Shown: positions 9,296 to 19,189, counted from the stretch's first letter. The stretch is 64,000 nucleotides of DNA from Paenibacillus tyrphae (GCF_024158745.1 NZ_JAMZAW010000011.1:62001-126000); one strand, 5' to 3'. Program-made: numbers and translations. The notes: generated from the letters alone by a model not told the origin.

Positions 9296-9320
9296 TCCTT
9301 TATACGTCTTGTTGTATATT
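9292..9320 (+). promoter_or_regulatory. Predicted sigma-A promoter of the GNAT gene
   Basis: TTGATC (9292-9297), 17-base spacer, TATATT (9315-9320). It overlaps the 3' end of hemW and lies about 50 bases upstream of the acetyltransferase start. Confidence 0.6.
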
Positions 9321-9373
9321 TATTCATATCATTTTCTACATGAGATACTACTAGGCGATGGGTGGGAACCGCT

Positions 9374-9841
9374 ATGACGACGACGTTGACCTGCAGACAA
9401 GCGACCGCGCAGGACATTGACACATTATACGACATTATTCAAGGCTATGCTGAAAAAGGAATTATGCTCCCGCGTACCAAGGAGACGCTGTCTGTGCAGC
9501 TCGATACGTTCGTCGTAGCGGAGATCGACGGCCAGCTTGTAGGCTGCGGCTCGCTCACAAGGCTCGGGCAAGATCTGGTCGAGATCCGGTCGCTCGGAGT
9601 TTCGGACGGATACAAAGGTCAAGGCATCGGCAAGGCGCTCGTCAACTCGCTGCTGCACGAAGCGAAGCAGCAGGGCATCCCGAAAGTGATGGCGCTGACC
9701 TACGAGGTGGCGTTCTTCGAAAGAAACGGCTTTACCGTTGTCGAGAAGGAGATCTTCCCCGAGAAGGTATGGCGCGACTGCATCCACTGCAAAAAGCAGC
9801 ATTGCTGCGACGAAATCGCCGTCCTGAAACGGCTCGACTGA
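9374..9841 (+). CDS. GNAT family N-acetyltransferase
   Basis: The product (155 aa from ATG 9374) has the GNAT fold: LTCRQATAQDIDTLYDII at the start, VVAEIDGQLVGCGSL for strands beta2-beta4, the acetyl-CoA-binding V/I-x-x-x-x-R/Q-x-x-G-x-G/A pattern in VSDGYKGQGIGKALVNSLL, and VAFFERNGFTVVEKEIFPEKVW. The latter part, with FPEKVWRDC followed by a Cys/His-rich tail (CIHCKKQHCCDE), is close to the ArgA-like acetyltransferases sometimes labelled amino-acid N-acetyltransferase. The Cys cluster CxxC...CC could bind a metal. Substrate is not known. ATG 9374 is preceded by GGTGGG; an in-frame GTG lies at 9362. It has its own promoter and ends in a terminator-like palindrome fused to the hrcA promoter. 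Confidence 0.85.
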   Translation: MTTTLTCRQATAQDIDTLYDIIQGYAEKGIMLPRTKETLSVQLDTFVVAEIDGQLVGCGSLTRLGQDLVEIRSLGVSDGYKGQGIGKALVNSLLHEAKQQGIPKVMALTYEVAFFERNGFTVVEKEIFPEKVWRDCIHCKKQHCCDEIAVLKRLD

Positions 9842-9842
9842 C

Positions 9843-9871
9843 TTGACACAGACCCTATGGGTCTGTTATTT
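9843..9871 (+). promoter_or_regulatory. Sigma-A promoter of the hrcA-dnaK operon with palindromic spacer
   Basis: TTGACA (9843-9848), 17-base spacer, TTATTT (9866-9871). The spacer 9849-9865 is a perfect inverted repeat, CAGACCC-TAT-GGGTCTG, followed by TTATTTTTG. The same bases therefore look like a rho-independent terminator for the preceding GNAT gene. The predicted start point is near 9878, directly before the CIRCE element. Confidence 0.7.
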
Positions 9872-9881
9872 TTGTATTAGC

Positions 9882-9908
9882 TTAGCACTCACTAGCACGG
9901 AGTGCTAA
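9882..9908 (+). promoter_or_regulatory. CIRCE operator (HrcA binding site)
   Basis: TTAGCACTC (9882-9890), nine bases, GAGTGCTAA (9900-9908): an exact match to the CIRCE consensus. It lies at the predicted transcript start, where HrcA represses class I heat-shock genes until GroEL is titrated by unfolded protein. Confidence 0.98.
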
Positions 9909-9981
9909 CGAAAGAACGGTTTGAATGTTGGGAAACAAGGCAAGCAAGGTATGCCTTGGTTTACTTCTTTTAATATATTTG

Positions 9982-10149
9982 TTTTTCGGTAAAAAGTTTG
10001 ACGGAGGAAAGAACTGCAGTCGGAGAGTCTACGTGCCGCCTTTGAACTCGGGTTCTTACCGAAAGGTAAGTTCAATTGGAACCCGAGTTCAACAGCGGCC
10101 GGAGGCTGCAGTTCCTTTCACGCAGTCAACTCTCTTTTCTCCCGAAAAA
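9982..10149 (+). ncRNA. Unrecognised rod-shaped structured RNA, copy 1 (hrcA leader)
   Basis: A long imperfect hairpin in the leader between CIRCE and hrcA. From outside in: TTTTTCGG (9982-9989)/CCGAAAAA (10142-10149); AAAAG/CTTTT; TTGAC/GTCAA; AAAG/CTTT; P1 AACTGCAGTC (10012-10021)/GGCTGCAGTT (10104-10113); an internal loop with left strand GGAGAGTCTACGT (10022-10034) and right strand CCGGA (10099-10103); P2 CCGC/GCGG; P3, 14 bp, 10042-10055/10079-10092; and an apical TTACC-GAAA-GGTAA hairpin (10056-10069). The internal loop and P2 recur almost unchanged at 28767-28845 and 61859-61940, whereas the helices differ but stay paired. A separate small hairpin precedes it (9936-9942/9952-9958). The hrcA ribosome binding site begins about 11 bases after its end. 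Family not recognised. Confidence 0.8.
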
Positions 10150-10174
10150 CCTCCAAAGCAAGGGGGGACATGGT

Positions 10175-11206
10175 GTGCTAACCGAACGTCAACGTCATAT
10201 TTTAAGCGCCATAGTCGATGATTACATCCGTTCTGCAGAGCCGGTCGGCTCCCGCAGCATATCCAAGCGCGGCAATGTGGGATTCAGCCCCGCCACCATC
10301 CGCAACGAAATGTCCGACCTGGAGGAGATGGGCTTTCTGGAGCAGCCGCACACGTCGGCCGGCCGGATTCCTTCCCACAAGGGCTATCGATATTACGTCG
10401 ATCATCTGATGCATTATAACCAGCTTCCTGTTCAGGATGTCGACATGCTCAAGCAGTTTTTTGCCGAAAAAATGCAGGAGATGGAACGCACCATCCAGCA
10501 TGTGGCGCAAATTTTGTCCCAGCTGACGAATTATACGTCTATTGTCATGGGACCGGAGATGCTGGGCACGACGATGAAGCATTTGCAGATCGTTCCGCTT
10601 AACGAGCGGACGGCTGTCGCGATTATCGTGACGAACACCGGACAAGTGGAAAACAAGACCGTCACGATCCCCGAAGGCGTTCCGATGTCGGAGATCGAGA
10701 AGTTCGTCAACGTGCTCAATGCCCGGCTCAAGAACGTGCCGCTGCTTCATTTCAAGGCGAAGCTGTACACGGAGATCGCCTCGGAGCTGAGCAGCTACGT
10801 CTCCGGTTACGAAGAGCTGCTGCTCATGCTGGATCATGTGATGGACCGCGGAGAGGAAGAGCGGATATTCCTTGGCGGCACGACGAACATGCTGACGCAG
10901 CCCGAGTTCAAGGATGTCGATAAGGTGAAAAGCATTCTGGACCTGCTCGCCGAAGGACCGAAGATAGTGCAGCTGTTTGACGGAACCGGTGAAACGGACG
11001 GAATACAGGTGCGAATCGGCAGCGAGAACAAGTTGGAAGCCGTGAACGATTGCAGTTTGATCACCGCTTCGTATTCGCTGGACGGGCAACTGCTCGGGAC
11101 GATCGGCATCCTCGGACCGACACGGATGGATTACGGTAAAGTCATCAAGCTGCTCGATCATTTGACGAAAGATTTGAATCAATTGATGGGGCGTTGGTAC
11201 AAATGA
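10175..11206 (+). CDS. hrcA: Heat-inducible transcription repressor HrcA
   Basis: HrcA binds CIRCE and represses the groE and dnaK operons; GroEL keeps it active, so misfolded protein relieves repression. The product (343 aa) starts (V)[28 protein letters not shown], the N-terminal winged helix (residues about 1-75, with [30 protein letters not shown]), followed by the GAF-like and dimerisation domains. The start is GTG 10175, the usual HrcA position, with AAGGGGGG 7 bases upstream. The frame is open upstream into the structured leader, but no homologue would extend there. The stop overlaps the next start (ATGA at 11203), implying translational coupling to the chaperonin. Confidence 0.97.
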   Translation: MLTERQRHILSAIVDDYIRSAEPVGSRSISKRGNVGFSPATIRNEMSDLEEMGFLEQPHTSAGRIPSHKGYRYYVDHLMHYNQLPVQDVDMLKQFFAEKMQEMERTIQHVAQILSQLTNYTSIVMGPEMLGTTMKHLQIVPLNERTAVAIIVTNTGQVENKTVTIPEGVPMSEIEKFVNVLNARLKNVPLLHFKAKLYTEIASELSSYVSGYEELLLMLDHVMDRGEEERIFLGGTTNMLTQPEFKDVDKVKSILDLLAEGPKIVQLFDGTGETDGIQVRIGSENKLEAVNDCSLITASYSLDGQLLGTIGILGPTRMDYGKVIKLLDHLTKDLNQLMGRWYK

Positions 11207-12741
11207 GCCAAATCAAGCCGACAGGCCAGGAAGGCGAAGAGGCGTTTGCAACGCTGCGGAACAACGCGAATGCGATCCGCGCCATTTGCTCGGCGGTGGA
11301 AGGAACCCTCGGACCGAAGGGGCTCGATACGATGCTGGTCGGGACGCAAGGGGAGGTCGTCATTACGAATGACGGTGTGACCATTTTGGAAAAGATGGAC
11401 GTCACCCACCCCGCCGCAAGATTGCTCATTCAAGTCGCCCGTTCCCAGCAGCATCAGGTCGGGGACGGCACGACGACAGCCACCGTGCTGGCGGGCGCAT
11501 TGGTCGCCGAAGGCGTGGCGCAGGTCACGCGGGGCGTACCGGTGGCGAAGGTCGTCCGCGGGGTTCAGGACGGCGTGGCCGCGGCGCTGGAGTCGCTGGC
11601 CCGCCGGGCGCGCCCGCTGGAAGGAATGAGCGATCCGCTGCTGTACCGGATCGCGTATATTGCGGGGCGGGAGCATGCCGACCTCGCCAAGCTGATCGTC
11701 GAAGGAGCGAAGCGTCTCGGCCCGGCGAAGCTGCGGGAGCCGCATTTCCGCTTCTCCGACGTCGTGATGTCGCACGGAAAAGCGGCGAACGAAGTGTGGC
11801 CGGGCTTGTTGATTAATAAAAAGCCGGCTAATGCCCAGCTTGATTTTCCGCCGGATACGGCGCAGGTGCTGCTGTTCCAGGATGCGTTCGAGCCGGAGTC
11901 GGTCGATGAGGAAGCGCTCATGACCGATGCGGGCTTCCACAAGCAGACGCAGCTGCGGGAGCAGTTCCGCGCTCTCTTGGAGAAGCTCGTCGAGCTGCGC
12001 GTCGGCTTCGTGGCCTCCGAGCGGGGCGTCGATCCCGAGGCGGAGCAGTTCTGCACGGACCATGGGATCATGGTGCTGCAGCGCTTGCCGCGTGCGGAGC
12101 TGCGCCGCATCGCCGAATACACCGGCGCGCGGCCGATCCGTCGCAGCGGACTGCGCAAGCCCGCCTCGGAGCTGGCGGGCTATCTCGGCTTCGCCGGACA
12201 CGTCGCCTACGACGAGCCGCTGGAGAGCGTGCGGATGGCCGAAGGCAAAGGCCGCACGCAAGTATCCATCGTCGTGGGCGCCAGCACGAGCGAGGTGGTC
12301 GGCGAGCGGCTGCGCATTGCCCGCGACGCGGCTTCAAGCGTGCAGGCCGCGTTGCGAGGCGGCTCCCTGCCCGGCGGCGGGGCGGCCGAAATGGCCGTCG
12401 CCCACGAGCTTGACCGGCACCGCGAGACGGTGCAGGGTATGGAGGGCTTCGGCATCGCCGCCGTCGCGCAGGCGCTGCGCAAGCCGCTGGCGCAAATCGT
12501 CGTAAACGCGGGCTACAACCCTCTGGAAAAGGTCGAAGAAGTGAAGGCGGCACAGATCGCTTCCGGCAACGATGCGCTAGGCATCGACTGCGATACCGGA
12601 AGCGTTGCGGATATGATGGCCGCCGGCGTCGTCGACCCGGCGGAGGTGAAGCTGCATGCGCTGCAGGCTGCCGGTGAGGTGGCATGCGCGGTGCTTCGCA
12701 TCCACACGGTTATTAAGATGCGCCCGCGTACGGAAGAGTAG
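11203..12741 (+). CDS. Archaeal-type (TCP-1/thermosome-like, group III) chaperonin
   Basis: This 512-aa Cpn60/TCP-1 family chaperonin is not GroEL. It has [10 protein letters not shown] and [22 protein letters not shown] (phosphate-binding region), [12 protein letters not shown] with GDGTT at residues 87-91 (Asp88), and [30 protein letters not shown] with Asp375 in the position of the ATP-hydrolysis aspartate. The apical domain ([12 protein letters not shown]...[59 protein letters not shown]) has the TCP-1 layout, including a helical protrusion that would act as a built-in lid, and there is no GGM tail. Group III chaperonins of this kind are known from dnaK operons of some Firmicutes (e.g. 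Carboxydothermus). It overlaps the hrcA stop by four bases and lies before grpE, so it should be CIRCE/HrcA-controlled heat-shock machinery. Confidence 0.9.
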   Translation: MSQIKPTGQEGEEAFATLRNNANAIRAICSAVEGTLGPKGLDTMLVGTQGEVVITNDGVTILEKMDVTHPAARLLIQVARSQQHQVGDGTTTATVLAGALVAEGVAQVTRGVPVAKVVRGVQDGVAAALESLARRARPLEGMSDPLLYRIAYIAGREHADLAKLIVEGAKRLGPAKLREPHFRFSDVVMSHGKAANEVWPGLLINKKPANAQLDFPPDTAQVLLFQDAFEPESVDEEALMTDAGFHKQTQLREQFRALLEKLVELRVGFVASERGVDPEAEQFCTDHGIMVLQRLPRAELRRIAEYTGARPIRRSGLRKPASELAGYLGFAGHVAYDEPLESVRMAEGKGRTQVSIVVGASTSEVVGERLRIARDAASSVQAALRGGSLPGGGAAEMAVAHELDRHRETVQGMEGFGIAAVAQALRKPLAQIVVNAGYNPLEKVEEVKAAQIASGNDALGIDCDTGSVADMMAAGVVDPAEVKLHALQAAGEVACAVLRIHTVIKMRPRTEE

Positions 12742-12838
12742 GGCCCAGCATGCCGGGCGTTTCCCGGCCGCATGGGATGGTTACAATAAGTAGAGATAGG
12801 GAGGCCGGACGGCCGATTCGGTTAAGGAGGTGACACAA

Positions 12839-13447
12839 TTGAACGCGGAACAAAAAGAGCAAGCAAACGGACGCCCGGAGACGGACGTCGAAACCAACAA
12901 GCAAGAAGCCGGAGCTACATATGACGCCGGAGCATCGGCCGAAGGCGCTGCCGACACGGAACAGGCAACCGGCCAATCGGAGGCTCAGGAGGCAGTCAAT
13001 CCGGAAATGGAAGAACTCAAAAAACAAGCGGAGGAAAATCACCAGCGTTTTTTGAGGGCGCAGGCCGATTTTGACAACTTCAGACGCCGCACGCAAAAGG
13101 AAAAAGAAGAGTTTGCCAAATACGCTTCATTCAAGCTGATCGAGCAACTGCTTCCGGTGGTCGACAACTTCGACCGGGCGCTTGCCGCCAGCAAGGGCAG
13201 CAGCGATTACGAAGCCTTGGCGAAAGGGATCGATATGATTTTCCGCCAGCTGGAGCAAGTGCTGACGAGCGAAGGCTTGCAAAAGATGGAAGCGGTCGGT
13301 CAACCTTTCAATCCCGAGTACCATCAAGCCATCATGCAGGTGGAATCCGATGAGTACGAGGAAGGCACCGTTGTGGAAGAAGTGCAAGCGGGCTACCTGC
13401 TGAAAGACAAAGTCATCCGACCTGCAATGGTCAAAGTGAGCTCATAA
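12839..13447 (+). CDS. grpE: Nucleotide exchange factor GrpE
   Basis: GrpE releases ADP from DnaK. The product (202 aa) has a disordered acidic N-terminus (residues 1-60, rich in Glu, Ala, Gln, Thr), the long dimer coiled coil (MEELKKQAEENHQRFLRAQADFDNFRRRTQKEKEEFAKYASFKLIEQLLPVVDNFDRAL) and the C-terminal beta-wing (FNPEYHQAIMQVESDEYEEGTVVEEVQAGYLLKDKVIRPAMVKVS). The start is a rare TTG at 12839, placed correctly after TAAGGAGGTGA. A GTG at 12830 lies within that ribosome binding site and is rejected. It follows the chaperonin after about 100 bases without an evident terminator. Confidence 0.96.
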   Translation: MNAEQKEQANGRPETDVETNKQEAGATYDAGASAEGAADTEQATGQSEAQEAVNPEMEELKKQAEENHQRFLRAQADFDNFRRRTQKEKEEFAKYASFKLIEQLLPVVDNFDRALAASKGSSDYEALAKGIDMIFRQLEQVLTSEGLQKMEAVGQPFNPEYHQAIMQVESDEYEEGTVVEEVQAGYLLKDKVIRPAMVKVSS

Positions 13448-15364
<1,917 letters not shown>

Positions 15365-15382
15365 TAACCCTTGCGGTTAGCA

Positions 15383-15415
15383 GGAAGTCAAAGCCGGGAT
15401 TCGGCTTTGACTTTC
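15383..15415 (+). terminator. Strong hairpin between dnaK and dnaJ
   Basis: GTCAAAGCC (15387-15395) pairs with GGCTTTGAC (15403-15411), extended by GGAA/TTCC. Only a short T tract follows (TTTCCGTTTG), so it may be a partial terminator or a stability element setting the DnaK:DnaJ ratio. Confidence 0.6.
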
Positions 15416-15446
15416 CGTTTGTCGCCCGGGGAGTGGGAGTGGAACG

Positions 15447-16562
15447 ATGAGTAAACGCGATTACTATGAAGTGCTTGGAGTAGGCAAGGACGCTTCCCAA
15501 GAGGATATCAAGAAAGCTTACCGCAAGCTCGCCCGCCAATACCACCCGGACGTGAACAAGGCGGACGATGCCGAGTCCAAGTTCAAAGAAGCGAAGGAAG
15601 CGTACGACGTACTGAGCGACGATCAGAAGAAAGCGCAGTACGACCGCTTCGGCCATGTCGACCCGAATCAGGGCATGGGCGGCGGTTTTAACGGTGCCGA
15701 CTTCGGCGGCTTTGGCGATATCTTCGATATGTTCTTTGGCGGCGGTCAGCGGCGCAACCCGAATGCACCGCAGCGGGGCGGCGACCTGCAATATACGCTG
15801 ACCATCGAATTCAAGGAAGCGGTATTCGGCAAAAAGACCGACATTCACATTCCTCGCACGGAAACGTGCGATACGTGTAGCGGCAGCGGCGCGAAGCCGG
15901 GAACGAAGCCTGAAACGTGCGGCGTCTGTCACGGATCCGGGCAGCAGGAGGTCGTGCAAAATACGGCCTTCGGGCGAATCGTCAACCGCCGGGTGTGCTC
16001 CGCTTGTCAAGGACAAGGAAGAATCGTCAAAGATAAATGCGGCACGTGCCACGGCTCGGGGAAAGTCAAGAAGCAGCGCACGATCAGCCTGAACATTCCG
16101 GCAGGCGTGGACGACGGGGCGCAGCTCCGCGTGACGGGAGAGGGCGAAGCAGGAACTCGGGGAGGTCCTCCGGGAGACCTGTACGTCGTGATTCGCGTCA
16201 AGTCGCATGAATTTTTCGAGCGGGAAGGCGACGACATTTATTGCGAAGTGCCTCTGACGTTCGCGCAAGCGGCGCTTGGGGACGAAATCGAAATTCCGAC
16301 GCTGACTGAGAAGGTAAAGCTGAAAATTCCGGCCGGCACGCAGACGGATACGTATTTCCGCCTGAAAGGCAAAGGCGTTCCGCGGCTTCGCGGGTACGGT
16401 CAAGGCGACCAGCACGTGAAGGTGGTCGTCGTGACGCCGACCAACATGAACGACGAGCAGCGGGAGCTGCTGCGCGAATTCGCGCGGCTCAGCGGCGAGC
16501 ATACGCACGAGCAAAATCAATCGATTTTCGAGCGTATGAAAAAGGCCTTTCTAGGCGATTAA
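15447..16562 (+). CDS. dnaJ: Chaperone DnaJ (Hsp40)
   Basis: DnaJ delivers substrates to DnaK and stimulates its ATPase. The 371-aa protein has the J domain (residues 1-70, with the essential HPD in YHPDVNK), a Gly/Phe-rich linker ([26 protein letters not shown]), four zinc-binding CxxCxGxG repeats ([32 protein letters not shown]) and the C-terminal substrate-binding domains. It is a canonical type I Hsp40. The ATG at 15447 is preceded by a purine-rich GGGAGTGG. The last gene of the heat-shock block; a strong terminator follows. Confidence 0.98.
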   Translation: MSKRDYYEVLGVGKDASQEDIKKAYRKLARQYHPDVNKADDAESKFKEAKEAYDVLSDDQKKAQYDRFGHVDPNQGMGGGFNGADFGGFGDIFDMFFGGGQRRNPNAPQRGGDLQYTLTIEFKEAVFGKKTDIHIPRTETCDTCSGSGAKPGTKPETCGVCHGSGQQEVVQNTAFGRIVNRRVCSACQGQGRIVKDKCGTCHGSGKVKKQRTISLNIPAGVDDGAQLRVTGEGEAGTRGGPPGDLYVVIRVKSHEFFEREGDDIYCEVPLTFAQAALGDEIEIPTLTEKVKLKIPAGTQTDTYFRLKGKGVPRLRGYGQGDQHVKVVVVTPTNMNDEQRELLREFARLSGEHTHEQNQSIFERMKKAFLGD

Positions 16563-16581
16563 GCAGATCGAGAGGCATACG

Positions 16582-16618
16582 AAAGCACGGCGGCGATTTA
16601 TCGCTGCGGTGCTTTTTT
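16582..16618 (+). terminator. Rho-independent terminator after dnaJ
   Basis: AAAGCAC (16582-16588) pairs with GTGCTTT, and GCGAT with ATCGC inside it; TTTTTT follows at 16613-16618. Confidence 0.88.
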
Positions 16619-16698
16619 GCATATTTTTCGTTCGATTGGCAGACAATACAAAAGGTGGATATCCAAACCGTATAGATTACGTAAAGGAGGAAATGGAA

Positions 16699-16857
16699 AT
16701 GAGCGAAAATGAACGTCAGACCAATCAAGCGGATCGACAGCTTCCCATCGCCACAAACGAAGACGTCGAATTTGCTTCCGAATTAGCGGATCAAGCGGAC
16801 GTCGCAGCGCGCGAGCGTGCGGCGGATGCCGATGAGAGACAACAAGGGCAAGCGTAG
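16699..16857 (+). CDS. Small acidic YfhD-like protein
   Basis: A 52-aa protein, MSENERQTNQADRQLPIATNEDVEFASELADQADVAARERAADADERQQGQA. The segment DVEFASELADQADVAARERAADADERQ resembles the short YfhD family of Bacilli, whose function is unknown. It is hydrophilic, acidic and probably disordered or helical, with no membrane segment. The start is ATG 16699, 8 bases after AAAGGAGG; the ATG at 16693 is too close to the ribosome binding site. It lies between the dnaJ terminator and the next small gene, 18 bases apart, which suggests a two-gene unit. Confidence 0.65.
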   Translation: MSENERQTNQADRQLPIATNEDVEFASELADQADVAARERAADADERQQGQA

Positions 16858-16875
16858 GGAAGCGGGGTAATTATT

Positions 16876-17271
16876 ATGGCTGAAAAAAGCATCCTGGCTT
16901 ATTTCCAATCAAGGCAGCAAGCGGAGAGCTGCGTGCCGAAGCTGAAAGCCTTGCGTGCCGCCGATATTCAAATCGATCAATTCGGGGAGTATCCGGGGCA
17001 TGGCGTGGAGGAAACGTTCAATCCTTTAAGCAACAGCGATTTTCCGGGATTGGCCTATTTAACGCTCGGCGGGTCCGGTATGAGTCAGGATGCGCGGATA
17101 TTGACCGCCGTCGATGTGGATGCCAGCGGCATGGCCGACGGCAGCAGAGAGCTGTTGGCACCGGACCCGGAGGATATGACGCGCCGGGACATTCTGCTGA
17201 CGGTTGTCCTGGATGAAGCGACCTACGACCAAGCGCTGCGGGTCATTCGCGAGGCGGGCGGCAACATCTGA
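16876..17271 (+). CDS. Hypothetical protein with two ferredoxin-like halves
   Basis: A 131-aa soluble protein that I do not assign to a family. The start MAEKSILAYFQSRQQAESCVPKLKALRAADIQIDQFGEYPG and the end RRDILLTVVLDEATYDQALRVIREAGGNI each read as a beta-alpha-beta unit, with a less conserved middle. This recalls the YflT-type (general stress protein 17M) layout, in which a helix handles Gln/Ala residues and a C-terminal strand-helix ends in AGG. The link to stress is inference from that resemblance and from the neighbouring dnaK operon. The ATG at 16876 has a weak GGGGTAA upstream. Confidence 0.6.
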   Translation: MAEKSILAYFQSRQQAESCVPKLKALRAADIQIDQFGEYPGHGVEETFNPLSNSDFPGLAYLTLGGSGMSQDARILTAVDVDASGMADGSRELLAPDPEDMTRRDILLTVVLDEATYDQALRVIREAGGNI

Positions 17272-17304
17272 AGCCCGGCAAAGCCGGCCTTCGCAGCCGG
17301 TGAT

Positions 17305-17344
17305 AACGGTTCCTTGCATGTCCGACATGCGGGGAACCGTTTTT
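17305..17344 (+). terminator. Rho-independent terminator
   Basis: AACGGTTCC (17305-17313) pairs with GGAACCGTT (17333-17341), with the inner stem GCATGT/ACATGC and a T-run. It ends the two-small-gene unit before prmA. Confidence 0.88.
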
Positions 17345-17362
17345 CGCATGCGGCTGCGCCGT

Positions 17363-17391
17363 TTTACCCGCGCCCGTAATTGTTGTATACT
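17363..17391 (+). promoter_or_regulatory. Predicted sigma-A promoter of prmA operon
   Basis: TTTACC (17363-17368), 17-base spacer, TATACT (17386-17391), about 48 bases upstream of the prmA start and just after a terminator. Confidence 0.65.
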
Positions 17392-17438
17392 AGGACTTAC
17401 GTGTGCTTGCATAAGCAAAATATGGGAGGGAATACCCG

Positions 17439-18419
17439 GTGCGTTGGCATGAATTAACGGTACATACGACAGAAGAAGCAATCGAGATGATTTCGAATTT
17501 TATACACGAGTTTGGAGCAGGCGGCGTGTCGATCGAGGAGTCCGGGACGCTCAACAAGAAGAGGGATACGTCGCTCGGACAATGGTATGAGCTCCCGCTG
17601 AACGATATTCCGGAAGGCCGGGCCGTCATTAAAGGCTACTTCGCCGAAGGAACCGACATGGAAGCGATTCTGGAAGAGCTAAAGCGTTCCGTCGATCAGC
17701 TTGCGGAATACGATATCGATACCGGGAATCCCGTCTACGAATTGAAGGATGTGGACGACGAGGATTGGGCGAACGCGTGGAAGCAGTACTTCAAACCGCT
17801 GCGCGTGACGGACCGGCTGACGATTAAACCGACCTGGGAAGACTATACGCCGGAAGCGGACGAGCTGATTTTGGAGCTGGACCCCGGAATGGCCTTCGGC
17901 ACGGGCACGCATGCGACGACGTCGCTTTGCTTGCGTACTCTGGAGCGGGTCGTGCAAGGCGGCGAAGACGTGATCGACGTCGGCACGGGCTCGGGCATTT
18001 TGGCCATCGCGGCTGCCAAGCTGGGTGCGAAGCATGTGCTGGCGCTTGACCTCGATCCGGTCGCTGTGTCCAGCGCGACGGAGAACGTGCATTTGAACGG
18101 GCTGGATCAGCAGATCACCGTGAAGCTGAGCGACCTACTGCAGGTGCTGAACGAGCACAAAGCGGAGGCGGCCGGAAGCGGCGCGCTCGGCGTCAAGCTG
18201 CCCGTGCAGGTCGTTGTAGCGAACATTTTGGCCGAAATTATTTTGCTGTTCGTACAAGACGTGTACGAGGTGCTGGAGCCGGGTGGACGCTATATCGTAT
18301 CCGGCGTTATCAAGAGCAAGCAGCAGGCGGTAGAAGAAGCGTTGACCGCGGCCGGCTTCGAGTTGATCGAACAAACCGAGGAGCAGGATTGGGTTGTGCT
18401 CGTCGCCAGAAAGCCGTAG
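17439..18419 (+). CDS. prmA: Ribosomal protein L11 methyltransferase
   Basis: PrmA trimethylates amino groups of ribosomal protein L11 using SAM. The 326-aa product has an N-terminal substrate-recognition domain (MRWHELTVHTTEEAIEMISNFIHEFGAGGVSIEE), a linker, and a Rossmann-type methyltransferase domain with DPGMAFGTGTHATTSLCL, DVGTGSGILAIAAAKLGAKHVLALDLDP (SAM loop) and QVVVANILAEIIL (the catalytic-site strand). The start is GTG 17439 with GGGAGGG upstream. It is the usual neighbour of dnaJ and rsmE in Firmicutes. It ends 10 bases before the site-2 protease start. Confidence 0.96.
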   Translation: MRWHELTVHTTEEAIEMISNFIHEFGAGGVSIEESGTLNKKRDTSLGQWYELPLNDIPEGRAVIKGYFAEGTDMEAILEELKRSVDQLAEYDIDTGNPVYELKDVDDEDWANAWKQYFKPLRVTDRLTIKPTWEDYTPEADELILELDPGMAFGTGTHATTSLCLRTLERVVQGGEDVIDVGTGSGILAIAAAKLGAKHVLALDLDPVAVSSATENVHLNGLDQQITVKLSDLLQVLNEHKAEAAGSGALGVKLPVQVVVANILAEIILLFVQDVYEVLEPGGRYIVSGVIKSKQQAVEEALTAAGFELIEQTEEQDWVVLVARKP

Positions 18420-18429
18420 GTGAGCCGAT

Positions 18430-19116
18430 ATGGATTGGAACTTTTTCGCCTACCCGCTGGAGGAAATGCCGTTTGTTTTCCTTGTGCTGTTGATCAGCTT
18501 TACCGTACACGAATTCGCGCACGCTTACTTCGCCGACCGGTTCGGCGATCCGACGCCGCGGTCGATGGGGCGGCTTACGCTGAATCCGCGCGTACACCTC
18601 GATCTGCTGGGGATGATCTTCTTTCTGGTGGTTGGCATCGGGTGGGCGAAGCCGGTTCTAGTCAACCGCAGTCACTTCAAAAAGCCCCGGCTGATGGGCA
18701 TTATCGTGTCGTTAGCCGGACCGCTCAGCAACTTGGTGCTTGCTTTCGTCAGCCTGGTCCTGTTCTATGCGCTGATCCGTATGGGCGTATTAACCGGAAC
18801 GTCGCAAGGGGTAAGCCTGGCAATTCAGCTGTTTTTCACCCGGATGGTCCTGATGAATATTTTCTTGTTCATACTCAACTTGATTCCATTCCCTCCGCTG
18901 GACGGGTACCGCATTGTGGAGGATCTGCTGCCGCGCAGAATCATGATGAAGATCAAGCCTTACGAGCAGTGGCTGTTTTACGCGATTTTGTTGATGTTCT
19001 TCATCCCGCCGATCCGGCACGTTACGCTCGGGCCGATCTTTGCCCAGCAGGGGCCGATTTTTGCAGCGTTCGATTCCGTGGCGAAGCTGATGTTCGGGGT
19101 AGGCATCCGGATGTGA
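18430..19116 (+). CDS. Site-2 protease family (M50) membrane metalloprotease
   Basis: A 228-aa polytopic membrane protein of the short M50 family. The zinc motif HEFAH (about residues 27-31, in SFTVHEFAHAYFADRFGD) and the second metal ligand motif NLIPFPPLDGYRI (NPxPxPPLDG type) are present, with several hydrophobic segments including LMGIIVSLAGPLSNLVLAFVSLVLFYAL. Such stand-alone S2P homologues lack the PDZ domain of RseP; their substrates are mostly unknown. The ATG at 18430 overlaps a ribosome binding site formed by the prmA stop region (AGGTGAG). It lies in the prmA transcription unit, followed by a hairpin. Confidence 0.9.
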   Translation: MDWNFFAYPLEEMPFVFLVLLISFTVHEFAHAYFADRFGDPTPRSMGRLTLNPRVHLDLLGMIFFLVVGIGWAKPVLVNRSHFKKPRLMGIIVSLAGPLSNLVLAFVSLVLFYALIRMGVLTGTSQGVSLAIQLFFTRMVLMNIFLFILNLIPFPPLDGYRIVEDLLPRRIMMKIKPYEQWLFYAILLMFFIPPIRHVTLGPIFAQQGPIFAAFDSVAKLMFGVGIRM

Positions 19117-19189
19117 TTGTTTCCGGTAAAATTGGTTAATTTTCTTCGGAAACTGGCGTTTGGATCGAAAAAAGTGTATGATGAAGGAT

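Noticed and set aside
10012..10113. Interpretation of the three RNA elements as a recently transposed MITE or insertion-sequence end
   Set aside because: The arms differ completely between copies while the internal loop is conserved; no terminal repeats shared by the copies and no transposase are visible. It remains the main alternative to test.
9925..10221. A 98-codon + strand open frame between CIRCE and hrcA starting MLGNKASKVCLGLLLLIYLFFGKKF
   Set aside because: It runs across the structured-RNA element and into hrcA in another frame; there is no proper ribosome binding site, and the similarity of its peptide to that read at 61851-61950 comes from the conserved RNA loop, not from a protein.
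12830..12838. GTG at 12830 as start of grpE
   Set aside because: The codon lies inside the AAGGAGGTG Shine-Dalgarno; TTG 12839 has the correct spacing.
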